The notes under the pieces: model-generated
The model's input: only the letters and a program-made list of their open reading frames with translations
Databases searched by the model: none
Told to the model about the DNA's origin: nothing
Shown: positions 34,184-43,486 of the stretch, in pieces
Position numbering within the stretch: position 1 is the stretch's first letter
Layout of the letters: each line of letters starts with the position of its first letter
Origin: JANQEU01 sp965228045
GTDB lineage: Bacteria; Bacteroidota; Bacteroidia; Cytophagales; Cyclobacteriaceae
DNA length: 64,000 nucleotides
Direction of reading: 5' to 3'
Assembly (NCBI GenBank): GCA_965228045.1
Contig: OZ245789.1
Span: 3,286,001-3,350,000 of the forward strand
Program-made: the position numbers and the translations under genes

Positions 34184-36408
34184 AGGTTGAACCAATAGTT
34201 AAGCTTAACCACAAGCGCCCTGTTTTTTGGACCCCACATTTCCACAGCGTAATTATCGGAATAGACTATAAACAAGTCTGACATCGGTTTATAGCGCCAT
34301 TGCAGTCGGCTATTGATGTTAAAATTGTCCCTTTGGGTATTGTACTGGAAGAATGTAGTCCAGAAAATATTCCTGGTGAAATTGATCTCTGCCCTTGGGC
34401 CTATCAGAAATAATTGCTCTTCGCCGTAAGGTTCCGGAAACTTCAGATCATTTTGCTCGAATGTTATCGCAAAATTACCCCAGGGTTGGACCCTGTAGTT
34501 CATCTCAATGGAATATTGCACGCGGTCTCCGTTGTAAAACCCTCCATACTCAACTCCAACCTGGGCAAAGATCGATCTTCTCTGATCCGTGGAGTAACTG
34601 GCTCCCGCAAAATTGAAATGATAAAAATCCACAGGTAGTGGGTCGCGATCTGTGAATGCGAAAGGGAACAGCAACCTTCTGTCCTGGTGTTCAAACTGAA
34701 AGTTGAAATTGCTGGTATTGTTCATTCTGAGCTCGTATGAGCCTCTGAAAGTGTTTTGGATAAACCCACCGGATGTGGTCCTGTCGGTAATGACCACACC
34801 CTGAAAAGCGTGCTGATTTATGGCTGGAGACTCGGGAAATATTCGATAGTCCACTCTCCCATAGAAGTGATCATAGCCGATGTAAACAGATGTATCCCTC
34901 ACGGCATCGTAATGGATCTGACTTGGCATAAAGCCCATGTCCGCACGATAATTATCTCCTATCCCGGCAATATTTGAGTAGATACCAAATGATCGCCCGT
35001 CATATCCTATGGCATAATTATAGAAGTAGTTCTCCGAACTGTAAGACTCTGTTTCAGACAAGCCTAATCCACCGAAGCTCTGCCATTTGCCGTCCATCGA
35101 CCTGTAACTCATCTCAAGACCACCATTTCGATTGTAATCTATGCGGTCCACTTCACCATGCACAAATCCCTGGCGATTATGAAAATATCCCTTGACAAAG
35201 GTTCTTCCAAAAACCCGTTGATGAACAGCCACGGAAGTATAGTTATTGCCTGGGCTTTCGGTTTCACGGGTCTGCATATTCATGAGTCCAAGCCTCAAAT
35301 TCTTATTGACATTGCCACTTAGCCTGGCACCAAATAAAATTGGAATCGTGTTACCTTCCTCATCCAATCCGATACGTCTTGAGAAGAATGGCCTTATCGG
35401 CGGTATACCGAAATCCTCAAACAGATCACTATTCTCAAGGAAAAACAATCTACGCTCGGGGAAGCGAACATTGAAAGTGGTAAGATTGGTGACTTGCTGG
35501 TCTACATCAACTTGTGAGAAATCCGGGTTTATGGTAAGATCCAGGTTCAGACTGGATGTCACCGCCACCTTTGCATCCATGCCCACTCTGCCGGACTGAC
35601 TAAGTGGCTCTCCCTCTTCGGGGTTTTCTGCTCCGGAACCGAGGACGTAGGGTATAACAGATATGTTTCTTGCTGACTTTTCAGGCTTCTGATCCCAAAC
35701 CAGGGCCCCGGTATATCCAAGGTCCACACCCCGAAACTGAACAGGAACCGGCGACCATGTATGGTAACTATTGTTTGAAATTTCCGATCTCACAAAGTTG
35801 AGACCCCAGATCTTTTTGTCACCATACCGTAGACTTTTGAAAGGTATGGCCATTTCCAGTGTCCAATGATCCTCATGAATGACCGATTCTGTATACCATT
35901 TGTTATCCCAGGCATTATTGGTTCCGGAATTATTTGAACCTCGCGTGCCGGTCTGCCCGGTAATAAGTGACTCAGTCTGTACGCCATAAGGGTTGGTCCC
36001 AAATACGAAGCCATTGGTTCGCTGATTTACAGGATCAAACACTATCGCGAATGCATCTCCGTTCCAAAACCGGGTGTTATCTCTTTTCAGAGATTGAACG
36101 ACGTAGGGTGCAGGACCTTTACAGATAGCAGCCACATAAATAAAGTCATCATCATAGCTTACCTGTACCTCCGTTTGGAATTGATCCTCTGCCCTCTCAG
36201 TGTCTATGGGGAAACTCTTCCAAAAGTCACCAGCTTTCTCCGCTGACTGCCATGTTTGCTCATCAAGCACTCCATCTATCCTGATTTCATCTTTAATTCT
36301 GGAGATATTTAAGATGTACTCATCCTGCAAATTACCTGTGGGACCCTGCTGGGCAATGGCAACTCTTAAACCGAATATCAGAAAAAAGAAAATTAGAATG
36401 CGTGGCAT
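34180..36408 (-). CDS. DUF5916 outer-membrane protein with N-terminal family 9 carbohydrate-binding domain
   Basis: 742 residues from the ATG at 36408, which starts a Sec signal peptide (IFFFLIFGLRVAIAQQ); a TTG eight codons earlier is less likely. Residues about 30-210 resemble a CBM9-like domain (IDGVLDEQTWQSAEKAGDFWKSFP, VSYDDDFIYVAAICKG, WTLEMAIPFKSLRYG). The rest is a long beta-rich region of the DUF5916 type with NPDFSQVDVDQQVTNLTTFNVRFPERRLFFLENSDLF, ending in a barrel with C-terminal LNYWFNL. Such proteins are common in marine Bacteroidota near polysaccharide genes; substrate unknown. It is convergent with the transporter gene (4 bp overlap). Confidence 0.88.
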   Translation of the reverse strand: MPRILIFFFLIFGLRVAIAQQGPTGNLQDEYILNISRIKDEIRIDGVLDEQTWQSAEKAGDFWKSFPIDTERAEDQFQTEVQVSYDDDFIYVAAICKGPAPYVVQSLKRDNTRFWNGDAFAIVFDPVNQRTNGFVFGTNPYGVQTESLITGQTGTRGSNNSGTNNAWDNKWYTESVIHEDHWTLEMAIPFKSLRYGDKKIWGLNFVRSEISNNSYHTWSPVPVQFRGVDLGYTGALVWDQKPEKSARNISVIPYVLGSGAENPEEGEPLSQSGRVGMDAKVAVTSSLNLDLTINPDFSQVDVDQQVTNLTTFNVRFPERRLFFLENSDLFEDFGIPPIRPFFSRRIGLDEEGNTIPILFGARLSGNVNKNLRLGLMNMQTRETESPGNNYTSVAVHQRVFGRTFVKGYFHNRQGFVHGEVDRIDYNRNGGLEMSYRSMDGKWQSFGGLGLSETESYSSENYFYNYAIGYDGRSFGIYSNIAGIGDNYRADMGFMPSQIHYDAVRDTSVYIGYDHFYGRVDYRIFPESPAINQHAFQGVVITDRTTSGGFIQNTFRGSYELRMNNTSNFNFQFEHQDRRLLFPFAFTDRDPLPVDFYHFNFAGASYSTDQRRSIFAQVGVEYGGFYNGDRVQYSIEMNYRVQPWGNFAITFEQNDLKFPEPYGEEQLFLIGPRAEINFTRNIFWTTFFQYNTQRDNFNINSRLQWRYKPMSDLFIVYSDNYAVEMWGPKNRALVVKLNYWFNL

Positions 36409-36570
36409 AAGTGACTTGAAATCAAGCCGCAATGATAGTCACGCTTTAAAAGGAATGTGCAAAAAAGTTGTTTAACAGGAGATAAAAGGTTGTGGCAGGA
36501 AATAAAATAATAAAATTTCTCCATTCACCGAAAATTCAACTGTTGTATAACATAGATTAAAGTATCTTTA

Positions 36571-36646
36571 GGTATCCATAATATGGATAACCGAATACTT
36601 AATGAGCAATGGCCCCGATCCTTTGGATCAGGGTCCATTGTTTTTA
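36571..36646 (+). ncRNA. candidate small RNA: two hairpins and a terminator
   Basis: The 217-bp gap between the DUF5916 gene and the ABC ATPase gene has no convincing gene. On the plus strand it has GGTATCCAT-AAT-ATGGATAACC, then a long imperfect stem from CAATGGCCCCGATCC to GGATCAGGGTCCATTG, followed by TTTTTAT. The T run fits a plus-strand terminator, but no plus-strand gene ends here, so a small RNA is possible. Confidence 0.35.
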
Positions 36647-36649
36647 TAG

Positions 36650-37315
36650 CTACTGTTTTATAATTCGGCCGTCCTCTAGTTCGATAATCCGATCACCATA
36701 CCCGGCAAATTTCTCATTGTGAGTAACCTGAATAATGGTCATACCATCATCATGAAGCTTTTTCAAAATATCCATCACTTCCTCTCCCTGTCCGGAATGC
36801 AGATTACCCGTAGGCTCATCTGCCAGCAACAATTTTGGTTTCCCGATAATGGCCCTCGCCACTCCTACAAGCTGCTGTTGACCACCGGAAAGCTGCTCGG
36901 GAAACAGATCTTTTTTGGCCACCATCTGAAATCTATCCAGCATTTCAGCAACCATACTTGAACGCTCCTTACGCTTCACACCCCGGTACAATAAAGGTGT
37001 TTCGATGTTTTCATATACCGTCAGTTCATCGATCAGATGATAGGCCTGAAAGATGAAACCAATATGCTCCTTATGAATTTTCGAGGTTCTTCGTTCATTG
37101 AATTTATGAACGGGTTCGTCAAGAAAGTAATACTCACCGGCACTCTGCTTGTCCAGCATTCCGATGATATTAAGCAGAGTCGACTTTCCTGAACCGGAAG
37201 GGCCCATTACACTTACAAATTCTCCTTGTTTGATTTCAAGATTGATCCCTTTCAGGATAAAAATCCGTTGATATTTTGATTCAACGTATTTGTCAACTTC
37301 TACGAGTTTGATCAT
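36650..37315 (-). CDS. ABC transporter ATP-binding protein (MacB/LolD-like)
   Basis: 221 residues. Walker A GPSGSGKSTLLNIIG near 39-53, Q-loop FIFQAYHLIDEL near 88-99, signature LSGGQQQLVGVARAI near 142-156, Walker B LLLADEPTGNLHS near 159-171 and His-loop VTHNEKFAGYGDRIIELEDGRI. The signature carries three Gln where LSGGQQQRV is usual, followed by LVG in place of RVA, a small deviation. No permease gene is adjacent, so it is an orphan; the FtsX-type permease at 20058 lacks an ATPase and is a possible partner. Confidence 0.9.
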   Translation of the reverse strand: MIKLVEVDKYVESKYQRIFILKGINLEIKQGEFVSVMGPSGSGKSTLLNIIGMLDKQSAGEYYFLDEPVHKFNERRTSKIHKEHIGFIFQAYHLIDELTVYENIETPLLYRGVKRKERSSMVAEMLDRFQMVAKKDLFPEQLSGGQQQLVGVARAIIGKPKLLLADEPTGNLHSGQGEEVMDILKKLHDDGMTIIQVTHNEKFAGYGDRIIELEDGRIIKQ

Positions 37316-37656
37316 TTAATATTGAGTTTTTGAAATTTCTAATTCAATAATACAAATAAATCCCCAAAGCACGTACCATTTTAATAAGTGCCTGGACATC
37401 AATACTTTGATCAATCATTTAAACAAAAAGTGTTCATTAACGACCATAAAATGGCGGTAAATGTACATTTTAAAACCAACCTGCCTTATGCATCATCTCT
37501 GTAGCCATTACAATTGTCAAATATTGGAACCCAGGTCAAGGCGTTTATGGAAATAATAACCGATCTCTTCAAAGTAGGTGGAAATGAGAAACCCATAATG
37601 ATGGATTGAAATACCATGAGGTACTAGGTTTTCGAGAAATCGAAAAAAGGCCTACA
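37316..37656. other. 341-bp intergenic stretch, no convincing gene
   Basis: AT-rich region between the ABC ATPase and DUF819 genes. It has a 12-bp palindrome AAATGTACATTT (37455-37466). A plus-strand frame from 37588 reads GLKYHEVLGFREIEKR, which resembles the C-terminal motif of a GNAT acetyltransferase, but it is short, starts after a stop and runs into the DUF819 gene; it may be a remnant or chance. Confidence 0.5.
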
Positions 37657-38907
37657 TCAGGGACTGGTTTGGGCCAATTGCATCAATAACCCACAGATGT
37701 ACGCACCGTAAGTACCAAGCGCATAACCACAAACAGCAAGTAATACTCCAACTGGTGCAAGAGAAGGATGAAAATAAGAAGCTACAACTGGCGCAGAGGC
37801 TGCACCACCAACATTTGCCTGGCTACCCACTGCCACAAAGAAATAGGGAGCCTTGATGATTTTGGCCACTGCAAACATAAGAAGTACATGTATCGACATC
37901 CATACAATTCCGACAAGGAATAATCCAGGGTTATCAAAAATGGCCAGTACATTCATGTTCATGCCGATGGTGGCAACCAGAACGAAAATAAAGATGCTGC
38001 CAACCTTTGATGCGCCGGCACCTTCGAGCTCCCTGGCTTTAGTGAACGAAAGCACTACTCCCAAAGTAGTGGCGATCACCACTATCCAGAAAAAACCCGA
38101 TAGCAAACTGAACCTGTCCAGAACCGGGAAATTGGCAGAGAGAAAAGGAACAATAAGATCACTCAACCAATGAGAAACACCTGTGCAAACAAAGCCAACT
38201 GCTAAAACTTTCATAAGATCTGTCAGCGAGGGAATTCTGGCGATGCTTTCCTGATATTCCGCCATCTTTTTCTTGAGGCTTTCAATGGCAGAATCATCAG
38301 CACCCAACTTTTGATTGATCCAGCTATTGCGTCCAATTCCGACCATGAGAAAAGCAAGCCAGGTGTTACCTACGATGATGTCAACTGCCACCATCTTGGA
38401 AAACAGATCACCGTTTACCTCAAAAACCTCTTTCATAGCGGCCTGGTTGGCCCCGCCTCCAATCCATGATCCGGCCACAGTTGTCAAACCTCTCCAGACT
38501 TCATTGGGTGGAGGAGTATCGATAATGCCCGGCGCAATAACAGAAAACAATAGTATCGCAAGCGGGCCTCCGATCATAATCCCCACCGTCCCGGTAAAAA
38601 ACATAATGAGCGCCTTCGGTCCGAGTTTCACTAATTCCTTCAGGTCCACACTAATGGTCAGTAATACCAAACAGGCCGGCAATAAATAGCGGGATGCCAT
38701 AAAATAAAGTCTGGATTGAGCCGGATCGATGATCCCAAATGTAGACAGTAAAGAGGGCAGGAAGTAGCACATCAGGAGGGTAGGGACTACAGTGTAGAAT
38801 TTCTTCCAAAAAGGGTTTTGGCCGGACGAGGTAACAAAAACAAAGGCCAACATCCCCATCAAAATGCCAAAGATCACGGCATCATTAGTAATCAACGGTT
38901 CATTCAT
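37657..38907 (-). CDS. DUF819 family membrane protein
   Basis: 416 residues with about ten to eleven hydrophobic segments. The DUF819 pattern is visible: PACLVLLTISVDLKELVKLG, the glycine-rich GLTTVAGSWIGGGANQAAMKEVF near 135-160 and its C-terminal counterpart PYFFVAVGSQANVGGAASAPVVASYFHPSLAPVGVLLAVCGYALG near 355-400, which suggest an inverted-repeat transporter fold. Substrate unknown. Its start overlaps the Nudix gene's end by 8 bp, so they are co-transcribed. Confidence 0.9.
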   Translation of the reverse strand: MNEPLITNDAVIFGILMGMLAFVFVTSSGQNPFWKKFYTVVPTLLMCYFLPSLLSTFGIIDPAQSRLYFMASRYLLPACLVLLTISVDLKELVKLGPKALIMFFTGTVGIMIGGPLAILLFSVIAPGIIDTPPPNEVWRGLTTVAGSWIGGGANQAAMKEVFEVNGDLFSKMVAVDIIVGNTWLAFLMVGIGRNSWINQKLGADDSAIESLKKKMAEYQESIARIPSLTDLMKVLAVGFVCTGVSHWLSDLIVPFLSANFPVLDRFSLLSGFFWIVVIATTLGVVLSFTKARELEGAGASKVGSIFIFVLVATIGMNMNVLAIFDNPGLFLVGIVWMSIHVLLMFAVAKIIKAPYFFVAVGSQANVGGAASAPVVASYFHPSLAPVGVLLAVCGYALGTYGAYICGLLMQLAQTSP

Positions 38908-39535
38908 AAATGTCTTTTACAATTGCAGTCAATTCACTCAACATCATGGCAGTTGCGCCCCAAATGAACTGATTTTCAATATCGAAATATGGTGCAATTA
39001 GAGGAAAATCTCTCACCATTATCTCTTTTTCCTTTCTTTTGGAGCCATCCAAAAAGTCCATCATCCGAACTTCAATCACCTCCGCCACTTCCATCGGATC
39101 AGGTAAGAAATTCGGCTTATGGTCAATCATGCCGACCACAGGTAGCACTTCGTAATTACTGGCTCCAACGAAAAAGGAAGACAATTGACCTACTATCTGA
39201 ATATCACTCCGGTTGACACCAATCTCCTCCTCCGTCTCCCTGGTAGCCGTGGCGATCAGATCAATGTCTTCTTCCTCCTTTTTGCCACCGGGCAAAGCGA
39301 TCTGCCCTCCATGCACTCCGTCGTATTCTGCCCTGCGTATTACTGGAAATTTCCAGTGATCCTGGTCGTAATAAAAGAGAATCAGCACTCCCCCATGCCT
39401 TAGGTCCGGTCTCTTCTTGAAATCAATCACTCCACCATTCAACTGACGAGCCTTCATCTCATTGTGAGCTACAGAACCGGGAAGCTCCATTTCCAATCTT
39501 TTCTTAAGCCTTTCCGGAAAGTTTGATTCAAGCAT
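38900..39535 (-). CDS. Nudix hydrolase (CoA pyrophosphatase-like)
   Basis: 211 residues from the ATG at 39535; an in-frame TTG six codons upstream is less likely. The Nudix box GGKKEEEDIDLIATATRETEEEIG is complete (G-x5-E-x7-R-E-x-x-E-E-x-G) near 87-110. FPVIRRAEYDGVHGGQIALPGG before it is the extended motif of CoA/ADP-ribose-type Nudix enzymes (LLTKRS...HxGQIxFPGG in the CoA group), so hydrolysis of CoA or a related pyrophosphate is likely. It precedes the DUF819 gene with an 8-bp overlap. Confidence 0.88.
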   Translation of the reverse strand: MLESNFPERLKKRLEMELPGSVAHNEMKARQLNGGVIDFKKRPDLRHGGVLILFYYDQDHWKFPVIRRAEYDGVHGGQIALPGGKKEEEDIDLIATATRETEEEIGVNRSDIQIVGQLSSFFVGASNYEVLPVVGMIDHKPNFLPDPMEVAEVIEVRMMDFLDGSKRKEKEIMVRDFPLIAPYFDIENQFIWGATAMMLSELTAIVKDIYE

Positions 39536-39601
39536 TATTCCAAAATTATCCAAATTTTGTTTTCAATAAATTGTAAATTGGGATGACGACTTATCTGGAC
39601 T

Positions 39602-40318
39602 ATGGAAGACTTACCGCAATATGTCAGCCTGACATTCATCGCTGTAGTATTGGCTACCCTGGGATTTCTATACTTTGCCATCAATGCTGCCACCACCGGG
39701 AAAAAAGATTTTAGCCCAACCATCGCCATCACATTCATTGGGATTTGGTTGTTCATCATAAGCACCGTTACATTTAGTGGTTTTTTCCGCGACTTTGAAT
39801 CCAGTCCGCCAAGATTCCTTTTCCTCATCTTACCGCCTATAATCACCATTATAATCCTTCTGCTAAATAACAAGACACGGACATTCCTCATGAGAATGCC
39901 TCTGACCACGCTAACCTACTTACACATTGTCAGGGTACCAGTGGAGATTGTATTGTGGTGGTTGGCGCAGGAAGGACAGGTTCCTTATGCACTGACATTC
40001 GAAGGTTCCAACTTTGACATCCTTTCCGGGATTTCTGCGCCGTTCGCAGGTCTGTTTTTTGTTGGGCTGAGAAGCAAAAGTCGAATTGGTGCCCTCGTTT
40101 GGAACATACTGGCACTGATCCTGCTGGTAAATATTGTGTTTCGGGCCGTCTCTGCCACACCTTACTTCTTCGATCCGGCCTCACTTGAGGTACCAAACGT
40201 GGCAGTATTTTATTTCCCTTTCGTACTACTTCCGGGCTTTGTGGTTCCGGCAGTGCTTTTCTGCCATTTGACATCCATAGTAAAGCTATTGGGTCCTGAA
40301 GAGCCGGAAGAGTACTAA
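39602..40318 (+). CDS. hypothetical seven-helix membrane protein
   Basis: 238 residues with about seven hydrophobic segments (roughly 7-27, 43-63, 70-88, 98-118, 140-155, 162-182 and 205-230) and a short acidic C-terminus (PEEPEEY). No motif of a known transporter or enzyme was recognised. Charged residues between segments, such as FRDFESSPPRF, would be in loops. It is convergent with the TPR gene (4-bp overlap) and divergent from the Nudix gene. Function unknown. Confidence 0.7.
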   Translation: MEDLPQYVSLTFIAVVLATLGFLYFAINAATTGKKDFSPTIAITFIGIWLFIISTVTFSGFFRDFESSPPRFLFLILPPIITIIILLLNNKTRTFLMRMPLTTLTYLHIVRVPVEIVLWWLAQEGQVPYALTFEGSNFDILSGISAPFAGLFFVGLRSKSRIGALVWNILALILLVNIVFRAVSATPYFFDPASLEVPNVAVFYFPFVLLPGFVVPAVLFCHLTSIVKLLGPEEPEEY

Positions 40319-41319
40319 TCGCATAATTGGGTCAGTCGCAGAGCACTTTTGGATTCCTCCCTATTGGCTCCTTCTCTCCATGAATTGCAAGCCGCCATTT
40401 TTTCGCCTGACTTCCAATATGCCTCACCGAGATAAAAATGTACATTTTCTACAAAGGCATCCTTGCTTTCCTGCAAGTAGGTAATGGCCTGTGAGTAGTC
40501 GGCAAGTTTTAGGAAGTATATGCCCTTATTGCGATAAGCCCACATATTTTCCGGATCCATTACAATACTGCGATTGATATCTTTGATCGCAAGCTCCAGC
40601 GAATCCATTTGCAGGTAGGTGAAGCCGCGATTATTGAGAAAATATGGGTCCGTAGAGCTTATCTCCAGTGCCTTTTCGATGGCAGACAGTGCCTCCGGCA
40701 ATCTCTCCTGTTCAAGGTAAAGCTGGTTCAAAGTATTGTACGCATGGGCCTCACCGGGTGAAAGGGATATTATCCCCTTTAAAATATCCTCAGATTCTTC
40801 GAATCGATCCTGGTAATACAGCAAAGTACCCTTATTGATAAGGGCTTCAACATCTCCCGGATTTATGTCCAATACCTTATCAAACCTTCGCTCCGCTTCG
40901 TTATACCGTCTCATTTGAGTCAGTACCAGTCCCTGTCCAAAATACCCAAGGGTTGAATCCGGAAATACCTGTGTCAGTAATTCATAGTCATCAAAACTGT
41001 TCTCGTATTGGTCCAAAATTTCATAGGCCTGGGCTCGGTTGTGCAGGCATTCCCAATACTCCGAATTGATGGTCAGGGCTTCGTTGTAATCCTGGATCGC
41101 TTCCGCCGACCTGCCGGATTCCATTTTTGCCACGCCCCTGTTATTGTAAGCTGAAGCAAAATCAGGGTCTATATTCAAAGCGTCCGTATACAACCGTATG
41201 GCCAGGTCATATTCCGAAAGTTTGAGTGCCTGATTGCCATCGTTCAGCAATCGGTTTACCTGTCCTTCCTCGGACTCGCAAGACCATAAAAAAATGGGCA
41301 AAACTGCCCATACTGCCAT
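40315..41319 (-). CDS. TPR lipoprotein
   Basis: 334 residues from the ATG at 41319, which gives a short lipoprotein signal (PIFLWSC; Trp at -2 of the lipobox is unusual). The mature part is almost entirely TPR units: NDGNQALKLSEYDLAIRLYTDALNIDPDFASAYNNRGVAKMESGR and about seven more 34-residue repeats. It probably acts as a scaffold outside the cytoplasm. It lies 23 bp after the thioredoxin-like gene on the same strand, so the two form an operon. The longer in-frame extension to 41382 overlaps the upstream gene and has no signal. Confidence 0.82.
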   Translation of the reverse strand: MAVWAVLPIFLWSCESEEGQVNRLLNDGNQALKLSEYDLAIRLYTDALNIDPDFASAYNNRGVAKMESGRSAEAIQDYNEALTINSEYWECLHNRAQAYEILDQYENSFDDYELLTQVFPDSTLGYFGQGLVLTQMRRYNEAERRFDKVLDINPGDVEALINKGTLLYYQDRFEESEDILKGIISLSPGEAHAYNTLNQLYLEQERLPEALSAIEKALEISSTDPYFLNNRGFTYLQMDSLELAIKDINRSIVMDPENMWAYRNKGIYFLKLADYSQAITYLQESKDAFVENVHFYLGEAYWKSGEKMAACNSWREGANREESKSALRLTQLCD

Positions 41320-41342
41320 ATGTCGAATGGATGAAATTTCTC

Positions 41343-41879
41343 CTACAACGAGCTTTCGTAGGACTTCTGATATTCTTCCCAAGGTGTATCCTTATATTTC
41401 TCTTCACCCATGTACCTGGAAATTGTATCAAAGGTTTTGGCATCCAGGTATCCGGGAATCGGTTGGATGATCTGAAGCTTCTCATCCATAAAGACTGTAG
41501 TAGGGTAACTCAATTGGTTTCTTGTCAATGCAGCGGCAAGCTCATGATACCCCCGTTTTCCGGAAGGTACATATTTCAAGGTATGACCATTGAAATGGAC
41601 ATCTTCCTTCTGTTCGGCATTGAACTTGACGGCGTAAAACTTGTCATTGACGTAATCGATAATTTCCTGCCTGGAATAAGTATCTCTGTCCATCTTCTTG
41701 CACCATCCACACCAGTCGGTATAGAGGTCTATCAGGATCATTTTCGGATTTTCCTTATTCAATTCCACCGCCTCTTCAAAAGTCACCCAGTTTATCTCTG
41801 ACTGAGTTTTCTCAGGTTCTTTGGCTGAAACCAAACCAAGAACTAAAAACAGGAAAAGAATATTTTTAAAAACCTTCAT
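41343..41879 (-). CDS. secreted thioredoxin-fold protein
   Basis: 178 residues from the ATG at 41879, with a signal peptide (ILFLFLVLGLVSA). Thioredoxin-7/DUF255-like domain: MILIDLYTDWCGWCKKMDRDTYSRQEI with active-site CGWC near residue 62-65, then VKFNAEQKEDVHFNG, and YPTTVFMDEKLQIIQPIPGY containing the cis-Pro. It would act as a reductase or disulfide-handling protein in the periplasm. First gene of an operon with the TPR lipoprotein. Confidence 0.88.
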   Translation of the reverse strand: MKVFKNILFLFLVLGLVSAKEPEKTQSEINWVTFEEAVELNKENPKMILIDLYTDWCGWCKKMDRDTYSRQEIIDYVNDKFYAVKFNAEQKEDVHFNGHTLKYVPSGKRGYHELAAALTRNQLSYPTTVFMDEKLQIIQPIPGYLDAKTFDTISRYMGEEKYKDTPWEEYQKSYESSL

Positions 41880-41981
41880 ATGCTCAAATTTACATAATTT
41901 CAACTCTCTTAACCGAAAACAAGTTTCAAAATCAGGTCTTTACATCCAGTGAATGTCTTGATAACGATAAAATCCGGGGAT

Positions 41982-43484
41982 ATGCGATATATAACTCTAA
42001 TAATAATACTTTTTAGCACTTCTTTTACCCTAACTGCACAGGACATCATTGCCTTATCGGAAAAGTACGCATACAATTCCTGGACACAATTCCGCGAATT
42101 GCTTAGCATACCAAATGATGCTCATTTCCCGGAAGACATAGAACGAAATATGGCATGGTGCGAGAATGCCTTTAAAATAAGGGGGTTTGAAACCCAAAGA
42201 CTTGACACGGATCGACTGCCCTTGCTACTGGCTGAGAGGGGATTGGAAAATGCAACAAAAACCGTATTAATCTATTTGCAAATAGATGGTCAGCCCGTAG
42301 ATCCATCCAAATGGGACCAGGAGGATCCATTTATACCGGTGCTCAAAAGAGAAAAGGAAGACGGTTCATGGGAGACCATCGACTGGGACCTGATCAACAC
42401 TGATTTTGATCCGGAATACAGGATCTTCGCAAGGTCAACCTCCGACGCCAAAGGCCCGGTGAGTATGTTTCTGGCAGCACTTGACGCAGCCAATGCTAAC
42501 AGTATTGAGCCAAATTACAACATAAAGGTCATCATGGATTTTGAGGAGGAGCTTGGATCACCTCCATTGCCAAAAGCCGTGGAAATCTACAAAGATGAAC
42601 TAAACGCAGATATGCTGATTATTTTCGATGGACCCAGGCACATCACCAATAAGCCAACACTAACCTTCGGTGCAAGAGGTATAGCGACCATCACTTTGAC
42701 TGTTCACGGCCCAAACCGACCTCAGCACAGTGGCCATTACGGCAACTACGCCCCTAATCCTGCTATGAGATTGGCTGAACTATTGACTTCCATGAAGGAT
42801 AAGGAGGGGAAAGTAACCATCCCGGGATTTTATGATGGCATTGGACTTGATGACGCAACCAGAGCCATTCTGGATCAGGTACCAGATGATGAAACTCAGA
42901 TCATGAGCAGCATTGGGATTGCGGAGACAGACAAGGTGGGTAACAACTACCAGGAAGCCATTCAATATCCTTCACTCAATGTACGTGGAATGGCTTCAGG
43001 ATGGATCGGCGATGAGGTGAGAACTATCGTGCCCGCTACGGCCACAGCCGAAATAGATGTGCGACTTGTGCTGGAGAGTGATCCGGAAAGGCTATTGAAA
43101 CTCATAAAAGACCACATCGCGTCGCGGGGGTATTACATTCTGGACCGGTATCCTACAGGCGCAGAACGTTCACAATACCCCAAAATCGCCACATGGGAAT
43201 CGGAGATTTCCTATCGGGCATTTAGAACTGACTTTGACTCAGAGGTCGGTGTGTGGTTGGATCGCGCTTTGACAAATGCTTTTGGGGAAACACCCATTAA
43301 GATCAGAAATAGCGGAGGTTCAATCCCTATATCACCGTTCGTTACCACGCTGGGCATACCGGCAGTGACTGTCCCCACTGTGAACAGAGACAACAATCAG
43401 CATAGTCCTAATGAAAATATCCGGTTAGGAAATTATGTAGAAGGAGTCAGAACCTTCCTGGCAATCCTGAATGAAGAACTATAA
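41982..43484 (+). CDS. M20/M25/M40-type metallo-hydrolase, secreted
   Basis: 500 residues from the ATG at 41982, which gives a signal peptide (IILFSTSFTLTAQ). M20 peptidase fold: STSDAKGPVSMFLAAL near residue 152 (bridging Asp), DFEEELGS near 185-192 (catalytic Glu pair), dimerisation domain with QHSGHYGNYAPNPAMR, and NNQHSPNENI near the C-terminus (last His ligand). Odd point: the first zinc-binding stretch, normally GHxDVVP, reads LIYLQIDGQPVDPSKW, so the first His ligand is Gln. It may bind one metal or act on a different substrate. Substrate unknown (dipeptide or N-acyl amino acid typical). Confidence 0.85.
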   Translation: MRYITLIIILFSTSFTLTAQDIIALSEKYAYNSWTQFRELLSIPNDAHFPEDIERNMAWCENAFKIRGFETQRLDTDRLPLLLAERGLENATKTVLIYLQIDGQPVDPSKWDQEDPFIPVLKREKEDGSWETIDWDLINTDFDPEYRIFARSTSDAKGPVSMFLAALDAANANSIEPNYNIKVIMDFEEELGSPPLPKAVEIYKDELNADMLIIFDGPRHITNKPTLTFGARGIATITLTVHGPNRPQHSGHYGNYAPNPAMRLAELLTSMKDKEGKVTIPGFYDGIGLDDATRAILDQVPDDETQIMSSIGIAETDKVGNNYQEAIQYPSLNVRGMASGWIGDEVRTIVPATATAEIDVRLVLESDPERLLKLIKDHIASRGYYILDRYPTGAERSQYPKIATWESEISYRAFRTDFDSEVGVWLDRALTNAFGETPIKIRNSGGSIPISPFVTTLGIPAVTVPTVNRDNNQHSPNENIRLGNYVEGVRTFLAILNEEL

Positions 43485-43486
43485 GA

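Noticed and set aside
37588..37690. GNAT-like fragment GLKYHEVLGFREIEKR
   Set aside because: Short, follows a stop codon, runs into the DUF819 gene on the other strand; chance or a decayed remnant cannot be told apart.
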